Positions 52,697 through 62,467 of a stretch of DNA of 64,000 nucleotides are shown piece after piece. Under the pieces are notes generated by a model, which saw only the letters and a program-made list of their open reading frames with translations, had not been told where the DNA came from and made no database searches. Position 1 is the stretch's first letter; the number at the start of each line of letters is the position of its first letter. Made by a program: the position numbers and the translations under genes. The DNA comes from Filobasidium wieringae (Eukaryota > Basidiomycota > Tremellomycetes > Filobasidiales > Filobasidiaceae), in the NCBI GenBank assembly GCA_001600055.1, contig BCIV01000010.1, positions 558,001 through 622,000 of the forward strand, given 5' to 3'.

Positions 52697-53430
52697 CTAG
52701 ACCAAGAGAAGCCCGGTGGATAGGCCAACGACGCTCAGTAGCAGGATCGCATTTGTAACTCTGGTGGCAATTACTCCGTTTGTATGGTAGTTGTCGCTAG
52801 GACCTTGATCTACAGAAGGGATGATTAGTTCATCGAGGGACTAGGACCAATTAAGGGAACAACTAACTGGTTGCTCCTGCAGAGGTGTTTCCTGGGTCAG
52901 GGGCCGTGATCGTCGAATCGGCTCCGGCATTCCCGTCTGCCAGCGTTGTGGAGATGTATGGTAGTGTAGTAGGGGTTCTGGTGGAAGTTGGGGTCATGAC
53001 GGAAGTGACCTGTTATGACGCAAACAATCAGCGCTAAATTCAAACGTCTATTTGAATAGGACTGACGTTCTGAGTAGCAGTATACGAGATCGTAGCGTTT
53101 TGTGTACCGGAGAGCTGCGGGCGACATGGAGATGTAAGTTTCGAGCCTTTGCCATTCTCTTCATCACGAGCTTACCGAGTATGTCGCAAAGGTGGTAGCA
53201 TATACATTCGTGACAGGTCGTGTAGCAGGGTCGTTGGTAGTAGTAGAGGCTGTCGAGTTGCCGCTCGCAGTGGCAGAAGCAGACGAACCAGAAGCTGTCT
53301 GAGATGCTGACGCCGAAGCCGATCCGGATGTCGATGCAGGAGCAGAGCTCGATTGTCCGCTCGACGATTGACCGAGAGTCGGAGAGAGCAGAGCAAGAGC
53401 GCCTACCAGAAAGAACACGCTGAAACGCAT
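52697..53430 (-). CDS. GPI-anchored Ser/Thr-rich cell-surface protein
   Basis: The ATG at 53430 opens a clean signal peptide (MRFSVFFLVGALALLSPTLG). A long run of Ser, Ala, Thr and Gly follows (SSSGQSSSAPAS, TASGNSTASTTT), then TRPVTNVYATTFATYS, QNATISYTATQNVTSVMTP and TLPYISTTLADGNAG. The last exon ends with a hydrophobic tail (NAILLLSVVGLSTGLLLV) right before the stop at 52697, with small residues upstream. This is the layout of a GPI attachment signal. The product is likely an O-mannosylated wall or membrane protein of about 190 residues. Four short exons are visible. Low-complexity proteins of this sort evolve fast, so no family name is offered. Confidence 0.75.
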
Positions 53431-53650
53431 GAGGAGAGTTCCTAGTGAGGTAGAAATGTGTAGGTCAAGGAGCCAGATTAGAAACAGGGAATGAAGGATT
53501 CGATCAACAAACCGAGATCAATCAGAAACTCGACAAAGGCTGTGCACGAACGAATATGCGTTCTCACGATCAATAACCTCCACTTCCAAATTCATGGTGA
53601 TAGTATGGCTATGGTTGTGGGCCTTCGTTCGTAAAAGGGGATTCAAGGCA

Positions 53651-54490
53651 ATGTCAACTGAGCCAGCCCTATCTACAAGCGAAGGAATGGTGAGGCAACG
53701 TTAGGTGCAATACAAGTCTAATATATCGATTGAGGATATTTTACACACATAGGACCGTATCAGTCAGGTAAAAACCGAATCCAGAAATATGTAAGAAACC
53801 AGCTGACAATCTGGCTTGAACCTGAACATTTCGGAAACACCAGCTCCAGAATGGGGTGATCGAGGTCATTTAAGCTTCTTCTCTGTTCTCTGATATGCAA
53901 TAAATACCAACTGAAAAGCGTATCCATACAGCTGGTATCGCAGGCAGGTCATAACCTGACGGAACTTAGCTACAAAGTTCCACATCGGTCGATCGACAAC
54001 AGCGGCTATCCTGTCGCTCCCGTTCTCAGAAAAGAGCTAGAGGAACAACTAGATGAAGAGGAATACGAGAGCAAGTCGATTTCGCCTTGAATATGCTAGA
54101 AGGAGCTACTCATGCAAGACCAGTAAACAGAATACAAAACGGAGTTAGCTCTGAATTACGTTCGAAATGCGAAGGAAGTTGAAGCGTTGATTGACAACCT
54201 TCCAGAGCGGCATGATGCCGAAGCTATCGTTAGTTATAGCATGGAGACCCACAGCAGGAGCTGACGAATCAGTGTTCAGAATGAACGATTGAGAGCTTTG
54301 GAAGGCCAGATGAAACAAGCCAACGTAGAATATAAGGAGGCTCTGGAGCAAGCTGGTAGGCACCACATCTCATGGGCTAGAGTTACATCCTCCATGGCTG
54401 ACATGACTGGATGGTAATCTCGTAGAGGCTTTGCAAGCGGAAATCCGAGAATTGATGGACGATGTACTAAAGGACGTAGCCAAGCGGTAG
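53651..54490 (+). CDS. MED21: Probable Mediator complex subunit 21
   Basis: Mediator links transcription factors to RNA polymerase II, and Med21 is part of its middle module. The C-terminal half matches the family: YKTELALNYVRNAKEVEALI, DNLPERHDAEA, NERLRALEGQMKQANVEYKE and LQAEIRELMDDVLKDVAKR before the stop at 54488-54490. Upstream, MSTEPALSTSEGM is followed by a candidate 15-base micro-exon DRISQ, which fits the start of Med21 (MDRI-Q). The piece between DRISQ and LVSQAGHNLTELSYKV was not resolved, and another small exon may be missing. The intron at 54071-54130 is GC-AG (donor GCAAGT). The gene is short and all helical. The call is probable, not certain. Confidence 0.65.
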
Positions 54491-54688
54491 CCATCACGTT
54501 TTGCTAGACGAGGCAGGTAGATGCGTGTGTGTCAAGACCCAGTAGTTGTAGAAGCCATCCTGAAGATGGCGGTATTGTTCTGCTTGTGAATTCAACTCTA
54601 AGTATATAAATTATTGCTGTCAGAATGACGTTCCACAACGCTCTTGATTCCTTTGCGGTTCATAAGTTCATTTCATTGAGGTTGACAT

Positions 54689-55024
54689 CTAGAAGAGAAG
54701 ACGGAGGACTTCGAACAGCGCTACGAACAAGGGAGTGCCGCAGAGCCTTCAGTCAGTAAGGCTTGCTTCGTTTCCGGAAGTAAAGGTGTTGGACTTACTG
54801 CTACCGACTAACAAAACACCTAAAGTGATGACGACCCATAGAGCAATACTGGACTTTTCTTTTCGAGGGGGTTTCACCGGATTCCTTCCGCTCTGAGCCT
54901 TTTGCACGAACGCAGCGTTCCTCCGCTTGATATCAGCTTGAGATGGCTAGAAGTAGATGGTGCGTGGAATGCAAGCATCATTAGTCATCCGCTTCGATTG
55001 TATGCGGAGAGCAAGGCGTACCAT
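54689..55024 (-). CDS. RAMP4/SERP1/Ysy6-type ER stress-associated membrane protein
   Basis: These tiny tail-anchored proteins bind the Sec61 translocon and protect nascent membrane proteins. Three exons (55024-55022, 54946-54799, 54720-54689) give 60 residues. The first coding exon is the ATG alone. The chain reads PSQADIKRRNAAFVQKAQSG, a typical family start, then NPVKPPRKEKS. A membrane helix (IALWVVITLGVLLVGS) and a short lumenal end (TLFEVLRLLF) follow. All three phases agree. The ORF is too short for standard ORF finders. It is convergent with the Med21 gene, 198 bases away. Confidence 0.85.
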
Positions 55025-55377
55025 ATCGTCGATGAATGCTCACCAGCTACTTGATAACGAGTGGATGAAGGGTGCTAGCTACTGTAGCTGAGGTCGTTTG
55101 ATAAAGCGATGAAGAAGGTGAAAGGGACTTTGAATCAATCGTCGTGAGCTATGTTGTCGCTGTGCATGTGGTCCTCGATTGCGGAGACCCCGCTTCGCGC
55201 CTTAAATCGTATCAGTCGTTCGTCGTATCCACCCACAGATCGGGCAACTCCCTATCTTAAGAAAGTACATCACACATCACCGAGTAGCAACCAGTCTCAT
55301 TACTCTGTCTCACTCTGATATCTTCGAGTGATAGCTGGCCCAGTTTTCAAACACACATCTAGAAATCGTCTGTAACC
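55025..55377. other. Divergent promoter of the RAMP4-like and Rab7 genes
   Basis: This 353-base region lies between two start codons. A CT-rich stretch precedes the Rab7 start. No TATA box was seen. Confidence 0.4.
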
Positions 55378-56417
55378 ATGGCTACCAGGAAAAAGGTCTT
55401 GCTCAAGGTGAGTTGCTGCAACTCGATCAGACTACGCATCCAAGCTAATGTCGAGTTGATGGTGTGCACTCAAGGTTATCATCTTGGGAGATTCGGGGTA
55501 AGTGATGGTTGTTATGTAAAGTCTGTTATCAGATCTGCAGCTGATTTGACAATTATACATCGCGATTGATGTCATCTAGAGTCGGAAAGACCTCGTTGAT
55601 GAACCAATATGTGAACAAACGATTCTCTAATCAATACAAGGCTACCATTGGTAAGTAATGCAGAGGTTTATCTTTCGAATCAAAACGTAGAGCTCATCTG
55701 TCAACCCCAAATTCGACTCTATCACCCTTTGCAAACTGTAATTTCGAACCCCCTTTCATGCCTACTCGACTATCGTATACGCCTCCCAGGTGCCGACTTC
55801 CTTACTAGAGAACTCGTAGTCGACGACCGAGTTGTGACTATGCAGCTATGGGATACCGCCGGTCAAGAACGTTTCCAGTCTCTGGGAGTAGCTTTCTACC
55901 GCGGAGCCGACTGTTGTGTCTTGGTGTACGATGTCAACTCCAGCAAGAGTTTCGAAGCGCTTGATGGATGGAGGGATGAGTTTTTGATCCAGGTAGGCAC
56001 ATTGCTTAGTTATTCGGTATCCAAGTCTGTACTAACAAACAAGATTACGTGAGTAGGCCAGCCCGCACGATCCTGAAAACTTCCCTTTTGTCGTTCTAGG
56101 CAACAAGATCGATATGGAGGACTCGAAACGGATGGTCTCTCAGAAACGAGCCATGACGTGGTGCCAATCCAAGGGCAACATTCCTTACTTCGAGACCTCT
56201 GCCAAAGAGGCGATCAACGTTGAGCAAGCTTTCCAGACCATTGCTAAGAATGCTCTTCAGCAAGAAGCAGAAGTCGAGTTGTAAGTGCTTCTCAGGTCAT
56301 CGAGACGAGGTTCAGACGAAATTGACAAAGTGCATGATCTATAGGTACGCTGATTACCCTGATCCTATCAAGATCGATGCTGAGAACCAGCAAGGGTACG
56401 GAGGCTGTTCGTGTTAA
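55378..56417 (+). CDS. YPT7: Rab7 family GTPase (Ypt7)
   Basis: Rab7/Ypt7 controls fusion at late endosomes and vacuoles. Six exons (55378-55407, 55475-55497, 55580-55650, 55790-55992, 56057-56280, 56345-56417) give 207 residues in phase. G1 is GDSGVGKTS, split over two introns. The switch I effector region is [20 protein letters not shown]3 [14 protein letters not shown]4 LGNKIDM and G5 [23 protein letters not shown] is typical of Rab7. The protein ends GGCSC, a double-geranylgeranylation motif. Every Rab7 hallmark and the usual length are present. Confidence 0.97.
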
Positions 56418-56589
56418 AAAGACGAACAGTCTTCTTTCAAAGGCGGCTCTTTCTTTCGCGCTTGGTATTTCTTTTTGTATGAACCGATTCAATTTGGGAT
56501 CGTGAATTAGGCTTGATCCTAGACCTCATATCTAGTACTTTATACATCTATCTTATCTATTTTCCCTGAGTTCTTAAAGGGGGAGCACG

Positions 56590-58378
56590 TCACAATCCTA
56601 ATTCCTCTCGTGTCATCCTCGCGCAAACTTCCTCTTCGTCCGTTTGAACGACGTACAGGCCAAGCTTGGAGTCGTCTGCACTGATCCTGGCGACGACTTC
56701 TTCTCCAGCACTGGCCTTCTTGTTCGCGTCGTCCTGTGCTTTGACGCCAACCCAGCTCAATCGCTTGGCCACGTCAGCTCTGAGGAAATCGCTCTTTTCC
56801 CCGATCCCACCGCTAAAGACGATACCATCAACCTCGGAGGCTTCCAAAGATCCGTATAGCTTGGACAGGTACCCGGTGATGAAGAACATCAAACGGTCCA
56901 CGTAGATGTTGTAAGCTAGCTTGGAAGATTCGGCCTCTTCATCGGAACAAGAAGAGGGATCGTTCATTCGACTGGTGATGGTACCAAAGTTGGCAGTGCC
57001 CGCGACTGCCTGTAGACCGCTCTTCCTAAAACGTCCTGAAACCTTGAACGATCCGTTTCCTTGATTCGGTTGGACAATACTGCAGACTCACTTGTTCAGG
57101 GTAGCTTCCGCTCGACTGACTTTGATGCCTTCAAGACCAGCATCTTCCGCCGCACCAGGTACTAAGTGGAAGATCAACGTAGGGTCGATCGAGCCCGATC
57201 GAGTACCCCCTACAAGACCTTCAAGAGGAGTAAGACCCATGCCTGAGGAGCCAAAACGGTTAGTCCCCTTCGCCCCTCAGAGTGAATCAATCATCTCACG
57301 AAACGTACTGGTATCGATACTTTTCCCTTTCCTGATGCAACAACTGCTTCCACCACTTCCTAGATGCGCAACAACGATACTGACATCTTCTTCTTTCTTG
57401 TTGAGCTTCTTTGCTACTGCCCCCAAGATGGACATGTAAGAGAGCCCATGGAATCCGTACTACTCGGGACGATGAGGTTGGTTCAAAGCGGCTCTGATCC
57501 CCACCAATGCTGCTCACCTTTCGAAGAGGAATTGAACGATCCAAAGCTCCTGCTTCTGACGCGGGAATCGGGTAGGTATAGACTTCTTTAGGGATGGTCT
57601 GGTGGAATAAGGTATCGAAGAGAAGCACCGAGGTGTGTCCTGGCAGGGCGGTCAAGCATGCTGAGGATGGGGGAGATGTTGGTCAGATGTCGAAAGTGAA
57701 TGAGAAAGAAGGACTTTGTACTTACATCGAATAGCTAGAACAGCAGAGTGGTTCTAACGGGAGACTCGGTATACCTCAGTTATGATTGAGACACAAGTCG
57801 CAACGTGATTCGACACTCACATGAAGGGGCGCAAACTCGCTGAGCTTATCCATTCTCTCCAACCCTTCCGCATGCTCTTTGGTTACTGTGATCGGCTTCT
57901 CGGTCGGTCCTCCGTGTACTCTGCGGTACGAAGGCACATATCAACGGTCAAGACAGGTCGATAAGCTTCAGGTAGCTCGACTTGCACTCGGTGACCGATG
58001 GCTTTGATCTGTTTCTTCTCGATCTTGTCTGAAGACTTGATCAGCTGTTCCAGGAGACGAGGAGGTAGTTTCTTGTCTATCAGGCGGTATTACACAGCAA
58101 GATCAGCGTTCAGGAATAGGTCTAACAGGGTGTCCTTAATTACATTCAGCAGAAACCCCCTCTTCCCCTTCCTCCTCGGTATCCTTTCCGAGCTTTCCTA
58201 CACCCTCCGCATCGTTCCACTCGATTTTGAATTTTACCTTGTCTCCCTTACTTCCAATGTTCTTTACAGTCGCATCAGCTACGGGGACTAGAGCTCCCTT
58301 GGATTCAGGGATGAGGAATAGCTTGGATTTGATGGAGGATGATCCGCAGTTGATTGCAAGGATATAGGAGGCGCTCAT
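56590..58378 (-). CDS. ACK1: Acetate kinase
   Basis: The enzyme interconverts acetyl phosphate and acetate with ADP/ATP. In fungi it is paired with phosphoketolase (Xfp), which is not in this window. The ATG at 58378 starts [20 protein letters not shown], the phosphate-binding start of the acetokinase family. Later pieces include [53 protein letters not shown] and [14 protein letters not shown]. Near the end is [20 protein letters not shown], the adenosine-binding loop. Several introns break the middle part. Acetate kinase is bacterial in origin but long established in Cryptococcus-like and other fungi, so a recent transfer is not implied. A CRE palindrome TGACGTCA lies 166 bases upstream (58544-58551). 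Confidence 0.93.
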
Positions 58379-59859
58379 CGTTCCAAGTAGTCTGAGAATG
58401 GTATGATGGCTTGCTATGTAGCTAAAGGAAACTGACTGGGTGCTCTCAATCCAGTTTCTAGGTTTCTAGGTTTGGCATGTCTGTTGAGTGAGATACCTAT
58501 GCCATACGGAACTTCCCGGCAGCAGGGCGTCGCGTATCTCAGCTGACGTCACCGCTCACCGGCGGCCGCATCTGTTCTTCGTGTTTTATCGTAACCCTTA
58601 CTGTAGCTCGATGACTTGGGCAGAGCTCAGTCAGATCCACTTGAGTGTTCCCGCACTTCACCTCGTTCTGATTTCTGATGCGATCTTAGTTGGGATGCTT
58701 GAGATTTGAAGTCAGACCAGACGAAATGATCTGGCTACTACGTCTACTACCACATGAGACGTCGCTTGACTTGCGACTCGAGATCACGGAACCAACCGAT
58801 CATATGACATTCCAGCAACCTTACGCTCGCACGCTCGTACGCTCGAAATTTCCTCTTTGGTCAAATAAAATAAAATAAAGAACCAGCTCGATCAGTCCCG
58901 ATCGATCTGTTTTCCTGGAATTCAGCATAGCCAGCACTACGGGCGAATTCCATCGTCGAAAGAAGGGCCCGGACTGGAATAAGCGTTTCAGATTTTCAGA
59001 TCCTTCAGATGGCTCAGCTTCGGTAACGATAGAAGCTCAAACTTGCTCCAGAATCTCCTGGGTGCTGACGTTGCGAACAGAAGAATGCGAGGTAAAGGAG
59101 GTGAGTTGCTCATCTGGAACACGGAGATATATGATTCCAGCTGCCCGAAACACAGCACGACGTAGATGCCCTGTCAGCTCCGCCGTACTCTCCGTGCGAG
59201 GTCAGACCGTATGATCGTATGTGCGTCACATCTCCCTTTGATCTGCGGGATCTGCAGTGTCACGAAAAGAAGTGCCTAGTCATCTTCGAATCCCATCAAA
59301 GTTTCAGTTTCCGAAGCTTGCCCATTCGCGTGCGCTAAACCCGTCACCTCCCCGCGAGCCAGTGGCGGGACCGAGGTGATGAGACGTCTCTTTTGAACCC
59401 GGAGAACGGGATGGCCGGAGAAAAGATATCCTTTGGATCTCAACTTTGCTCGAACGGATCTTGAGAATGTTTCACTTGACCTCCGAGATGACACCTTTTC
59501 ACATGGTTTGGCGTCGGAATCAGCGTGACTTGATCTCTCCATCGCGCCACAAACGGTGCAGATCTGGCTCCACCCCACGTCGGTTTGACAGAGCACAGGA
59601 TTTCGTTGATGAAACCTGCCGAACGAGTCGTGTCATGTGGCTCGTGGCAGGATCGTCAGCGGCAAAAAAGGGTCACAGGGTGGGAGCAGCAGCAGCACGA
59701 CCACGGCCAGGCCAGGGTGATGGTACGCCGTAGACCGATGATATATAGGCGCAAGGGCAGGGGAAGATCGTCTCCATCATGATTCGCGTCAAACCAACTG
59801 CTCATCTTACCCAAAACTCGCCCCAGAAATCCACATAAACGTCTCTTCCTAGCCACACC
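58379..59859. promoter_or_regulatory. Long intergenic stretch with acetate kinase and basic-protein promoters
   Basis: No gene is supported in these 1481 bases. On the left is the acetate kinase promoter with TGACGTCA at 58544-58551. Simple repeats occur near 58825-58850 (GCTCG words) and 58864-58880 (AAATA words). On the right a TATATA box at about 59742-59747 precedes the start at 59860 by 113 bases. Open frames in the middle look like chance frames in GC-rich DNA. Confidence 0.45.
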
Positions 59860-60662
59860 ATGTACTTTTCCCGTGAAAACACCCCAGCTTCTGTTGTGAG
59901 CTCCCTCGGGTACAAGGCCTACATCCCTACCCTCTCTCAGAGTACGCCCCTCCCCCTTGTGTCGATAATAGATCACACAGCTGACCCTCGTACTTGGTTC
60001 TACCCGACAGGCCCCTCACAGGAACCCATGGAAACCGCAATCGCTAGCTGGCAGGAAGACGTCAAACCCTATTTCATCCCGTTCGAACCCATCAAAACCC
60101 AAGCCTATACCATGGGATCCAAACATTACCTACGAAGTGGTGGAGAACGCCAGCCGACGCCTATCAACGATGTTCCCGAGGACGTCAAACCTGTCGTCCG
60201 GCGAGCTGCACCGGTCAAGCAGGCTAAGAAGGCTGTTAAACCGAAAGCGACCAAGAAGGGGAAGAAGAAGGTAAGTTCATCGTCGCCCCTTTCTTCTCGA
60301 GGTTGTATGTACGTTTCTCATTCATGCCCTGACCATTCTTGCCTCAACTTAGATCGCAGTTCGCCAGCCTCGTCAGCTCAAGTCCACCATCACCAAACCC
60401 ATCTCTAAATCTCGTAAATCCCATTCCCTCCTTCCCCCTCGTCTCCGTTCTTACCGAGGTAGTAGCGCGCCCATGGCCGTCAAGCTCGTCAACATGGCCA
60501 TCGACCGGATGACGAGGGAGGATCTGAACGCTTTGGCCGATGAGTTGGAGGTTGACAGGACCAAGCTGTATGACGTGGGTCGCATGTTCGATGACTTTGT
60601 TTGGTGGATCTGAGCTGATTTGTTATTTCCTGATACAGTCTTGGAGGCAACGATGGAGGTAG
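59860..60662 (+). CDS. Unknown small basic protein
   Basis: I do not recognise this gene. Four exons (59860-59941, 60011-60270, 60353-60574, 60639-60662) give 195 residues in phase. The N-terminal third (MYFSRENTPASVVSSLGYKA) is neutral. A linker with PEDVKPVVRRAAPVKQAKKA runs into a Lys-rich cluster (KPKATKKGKKK) and an Arg/Ser-rich stretch (KSRKSHSLLPPRLRSYRG). The C-terminus forms a likely helix (VKLVNMAIDRMTREDLNALA, DELEVDRTKLYDSWRQRWR). The basic middle suggests nucleic acid binding or nuclear location. A TATA box upstream is uncommon in this window and points to regulated expression. Confidence 0.65.
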
Positions 60663-60987
60663 GTAGTGCGCATGGAACCCTAATAGCAACATGACTGATA
60701 GACTTCTCCCATGTCAGCCCACGGGTTCAAGCCGCCTTGCTCGCCGAATTCAGTTGAATCGTTCCCCCAACCAAGGGATAACACTCATATCGTCCTGTCA
60801 CAACAAACTTACGCATCCCAAGGCTCAAGGAATTGTATCATCTCTCGTTCATCGACTTTTTACCATCGTACTGTCACATGTACCCCTGTAACCCTGTACC
60901 CTGTAACCCGCACGTCGATCACATTCGTCGTTATATGCATGTCATGTCATTCACAAAAACTCTCCCCTTCCCAGGTCCCCTTCCGGA
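60663..60987. other. Intergenic between convergent genes
   Basis: These 325 bases hold the 3' ends of the basic-protein gene and of the bL9m gene. No further feature was seen. Confidence 0.4.
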
Positions 60988-61888
60988 TCAAGCGGAAGGA
61001 ACGATCTCCACGGTCCGCTTGACTTCCATCTCCCCCGTTCTGGACGATTTGACTTTGAGGGTATAATCGTACTTTCCAAGCTTCACGACCCTCCCCGCGC
61101 TCTCCACCCTCCCTGCGTCTTTCTCCTTCTGAGCCCACTGTAGGTCTAGCTTGTCGATCGCCAATTGCGGTACCTGCGTCAAGAGGGCGGAAGAGATGTC
61201 GGAAAGATGGATGGATCCGAATAGGGTTTCCGAACTGGATGTTGCGGGGGCAGAGACGGTGAGGGTTTCGGGAAGGGATTCGACGGTACGGGACCATTCT
61301 AGTTGATTCAGGAGGGGTTTGTGTTCAGGTTGAGATGCGATTGGGGAGTATGAGTTGGAGGAAGACTGGGTGGCGGAGTTTTTTGCGTTCTGTGCGAGTA
61401 CGGATTTGTCAGGGAAGAGGACTAGCGTTGACGGGGAAGATGGACGAACGGCAATGAGCTCTTCTAGCTCGCTTTTCCGCTTCCATGGTACGTAGACAGC
61501 TTTTCCTGTTCGTATGGACAAAGCATTCAGTGAGGAAAAGCTTACATCTGCTATCCCTCGACAAAACCTACCTTCTGGGAACAAAAAATGTCTCATCCTT
61601 CCTGGGTTGACCTGTACATACGCATCTGTAGCGATGATCCGATCAATATCGAGCGAAATGAGCGAACGACAATTAGAGTCTTACTTCTCTTTCCTAGTCC
61701 TTCTACATGTGATACCAGCTGAACAGTGATACTTCGATGACTAGCATGTCGCTAGAAGTAGCGCGGGGAAAGTAGGCATTAGATTCGGATCGGCAACGAG
61801 ATGTAGAACATTAGCTCACGCATTGAGAAACGCTCGATCTCAGCGCTTTTGCAGCATGTGGTCTTAGTGTGGGTGTAATGAATGACAT
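60988..61888 (-). CDS. Mitochondrial large ribosomal subunit protein bL9m
   Basis: The start is the ATG at 61888. MSFITPTLRPHAAKALRSSV is Arg/Lys-containing without acids, like a mitochondrial presequence. Exon 2 gives RHASHRSITVQLVSHVEGLG. Exon 3 gives AYVQVNPGRMRHFLFPEG, the L9 N-terminal signature, joined over an intron to KAVYVPWKRKSELEEL. The long helix/C-terminal part follows (LAIDKLDLQWAQKEKDAGRV). Fungal mitochondrial L9 proteins (MRPL50-type) have this layout with a diverged C-terminal domain. The stop is at 60988. Introns are in phase. Identity is good for the N domain, fair for the rest. Confidence 0.82.
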
Positions 61889-62467
61889 GGCAAGCTTCAA
61901 ATGCTTTTGTGGACAAGTCTTGGTATCTGTAAGGTAAGATGCCTGTAACTGTAATTCAGATGTCAAGGTCTGTCCATATTTCTGAGCTCGATATTCGGGA
62001 TTATAGTCTGCACCGCGGATCTATGCAACTGATAATCACAATCAACAGTCTCGTACTCGCCGCCGACCAATGCACGTTTCTCCATTCTTGGACGATAATC
62101 TTCAGGTTCTTACCATTCTCCCACGTTCCTGTTCGTATATTCGGTACATCCAGACATAGATACTCTCGTATATCCCGCTGGAACTAGTTCGATCGGCTTG
62201 AGATCGCGATACCTCGCCACATAGCACCCCAGTCATACCTGCAAGTTGCCTCCACTTTACACCATTCACGAGGTCGTCATTCGTCTATAACCCCATCCAG
62301 CAAATCGCAATTTCTCTGCTTGCCACGATCACCATCCGAGTCAACGATCTTACGAGGAAACTCTCATCGAACAGACCCGTTCGAGCTTACCGAGTTTTCC
62401 TCACATTCCAACTGAGATCAAGGCCTTTTCCTACAAGGAAGACCTTGAGCTCGGTTTCCTACCTGTT
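61889..62467. other. Divergent promoter region
   Basis: The 579 bases between the bL9m and ankyrin/RCC1 start codons hold no supported gene. A leader exon for the right-hand gene could lie in the part after 62280. Confidence 0.4.

Noticed and set aside
56590..58378. Recent bacterial transfer of acetate kinase
   Set aside because: The gene has several spliceosomal introns and the family is known in many fungi.
59276..59596. Minus-strand 106-codon open frame
   Set aside because: No domain, no start context, and composition like random GC-rich sequence.
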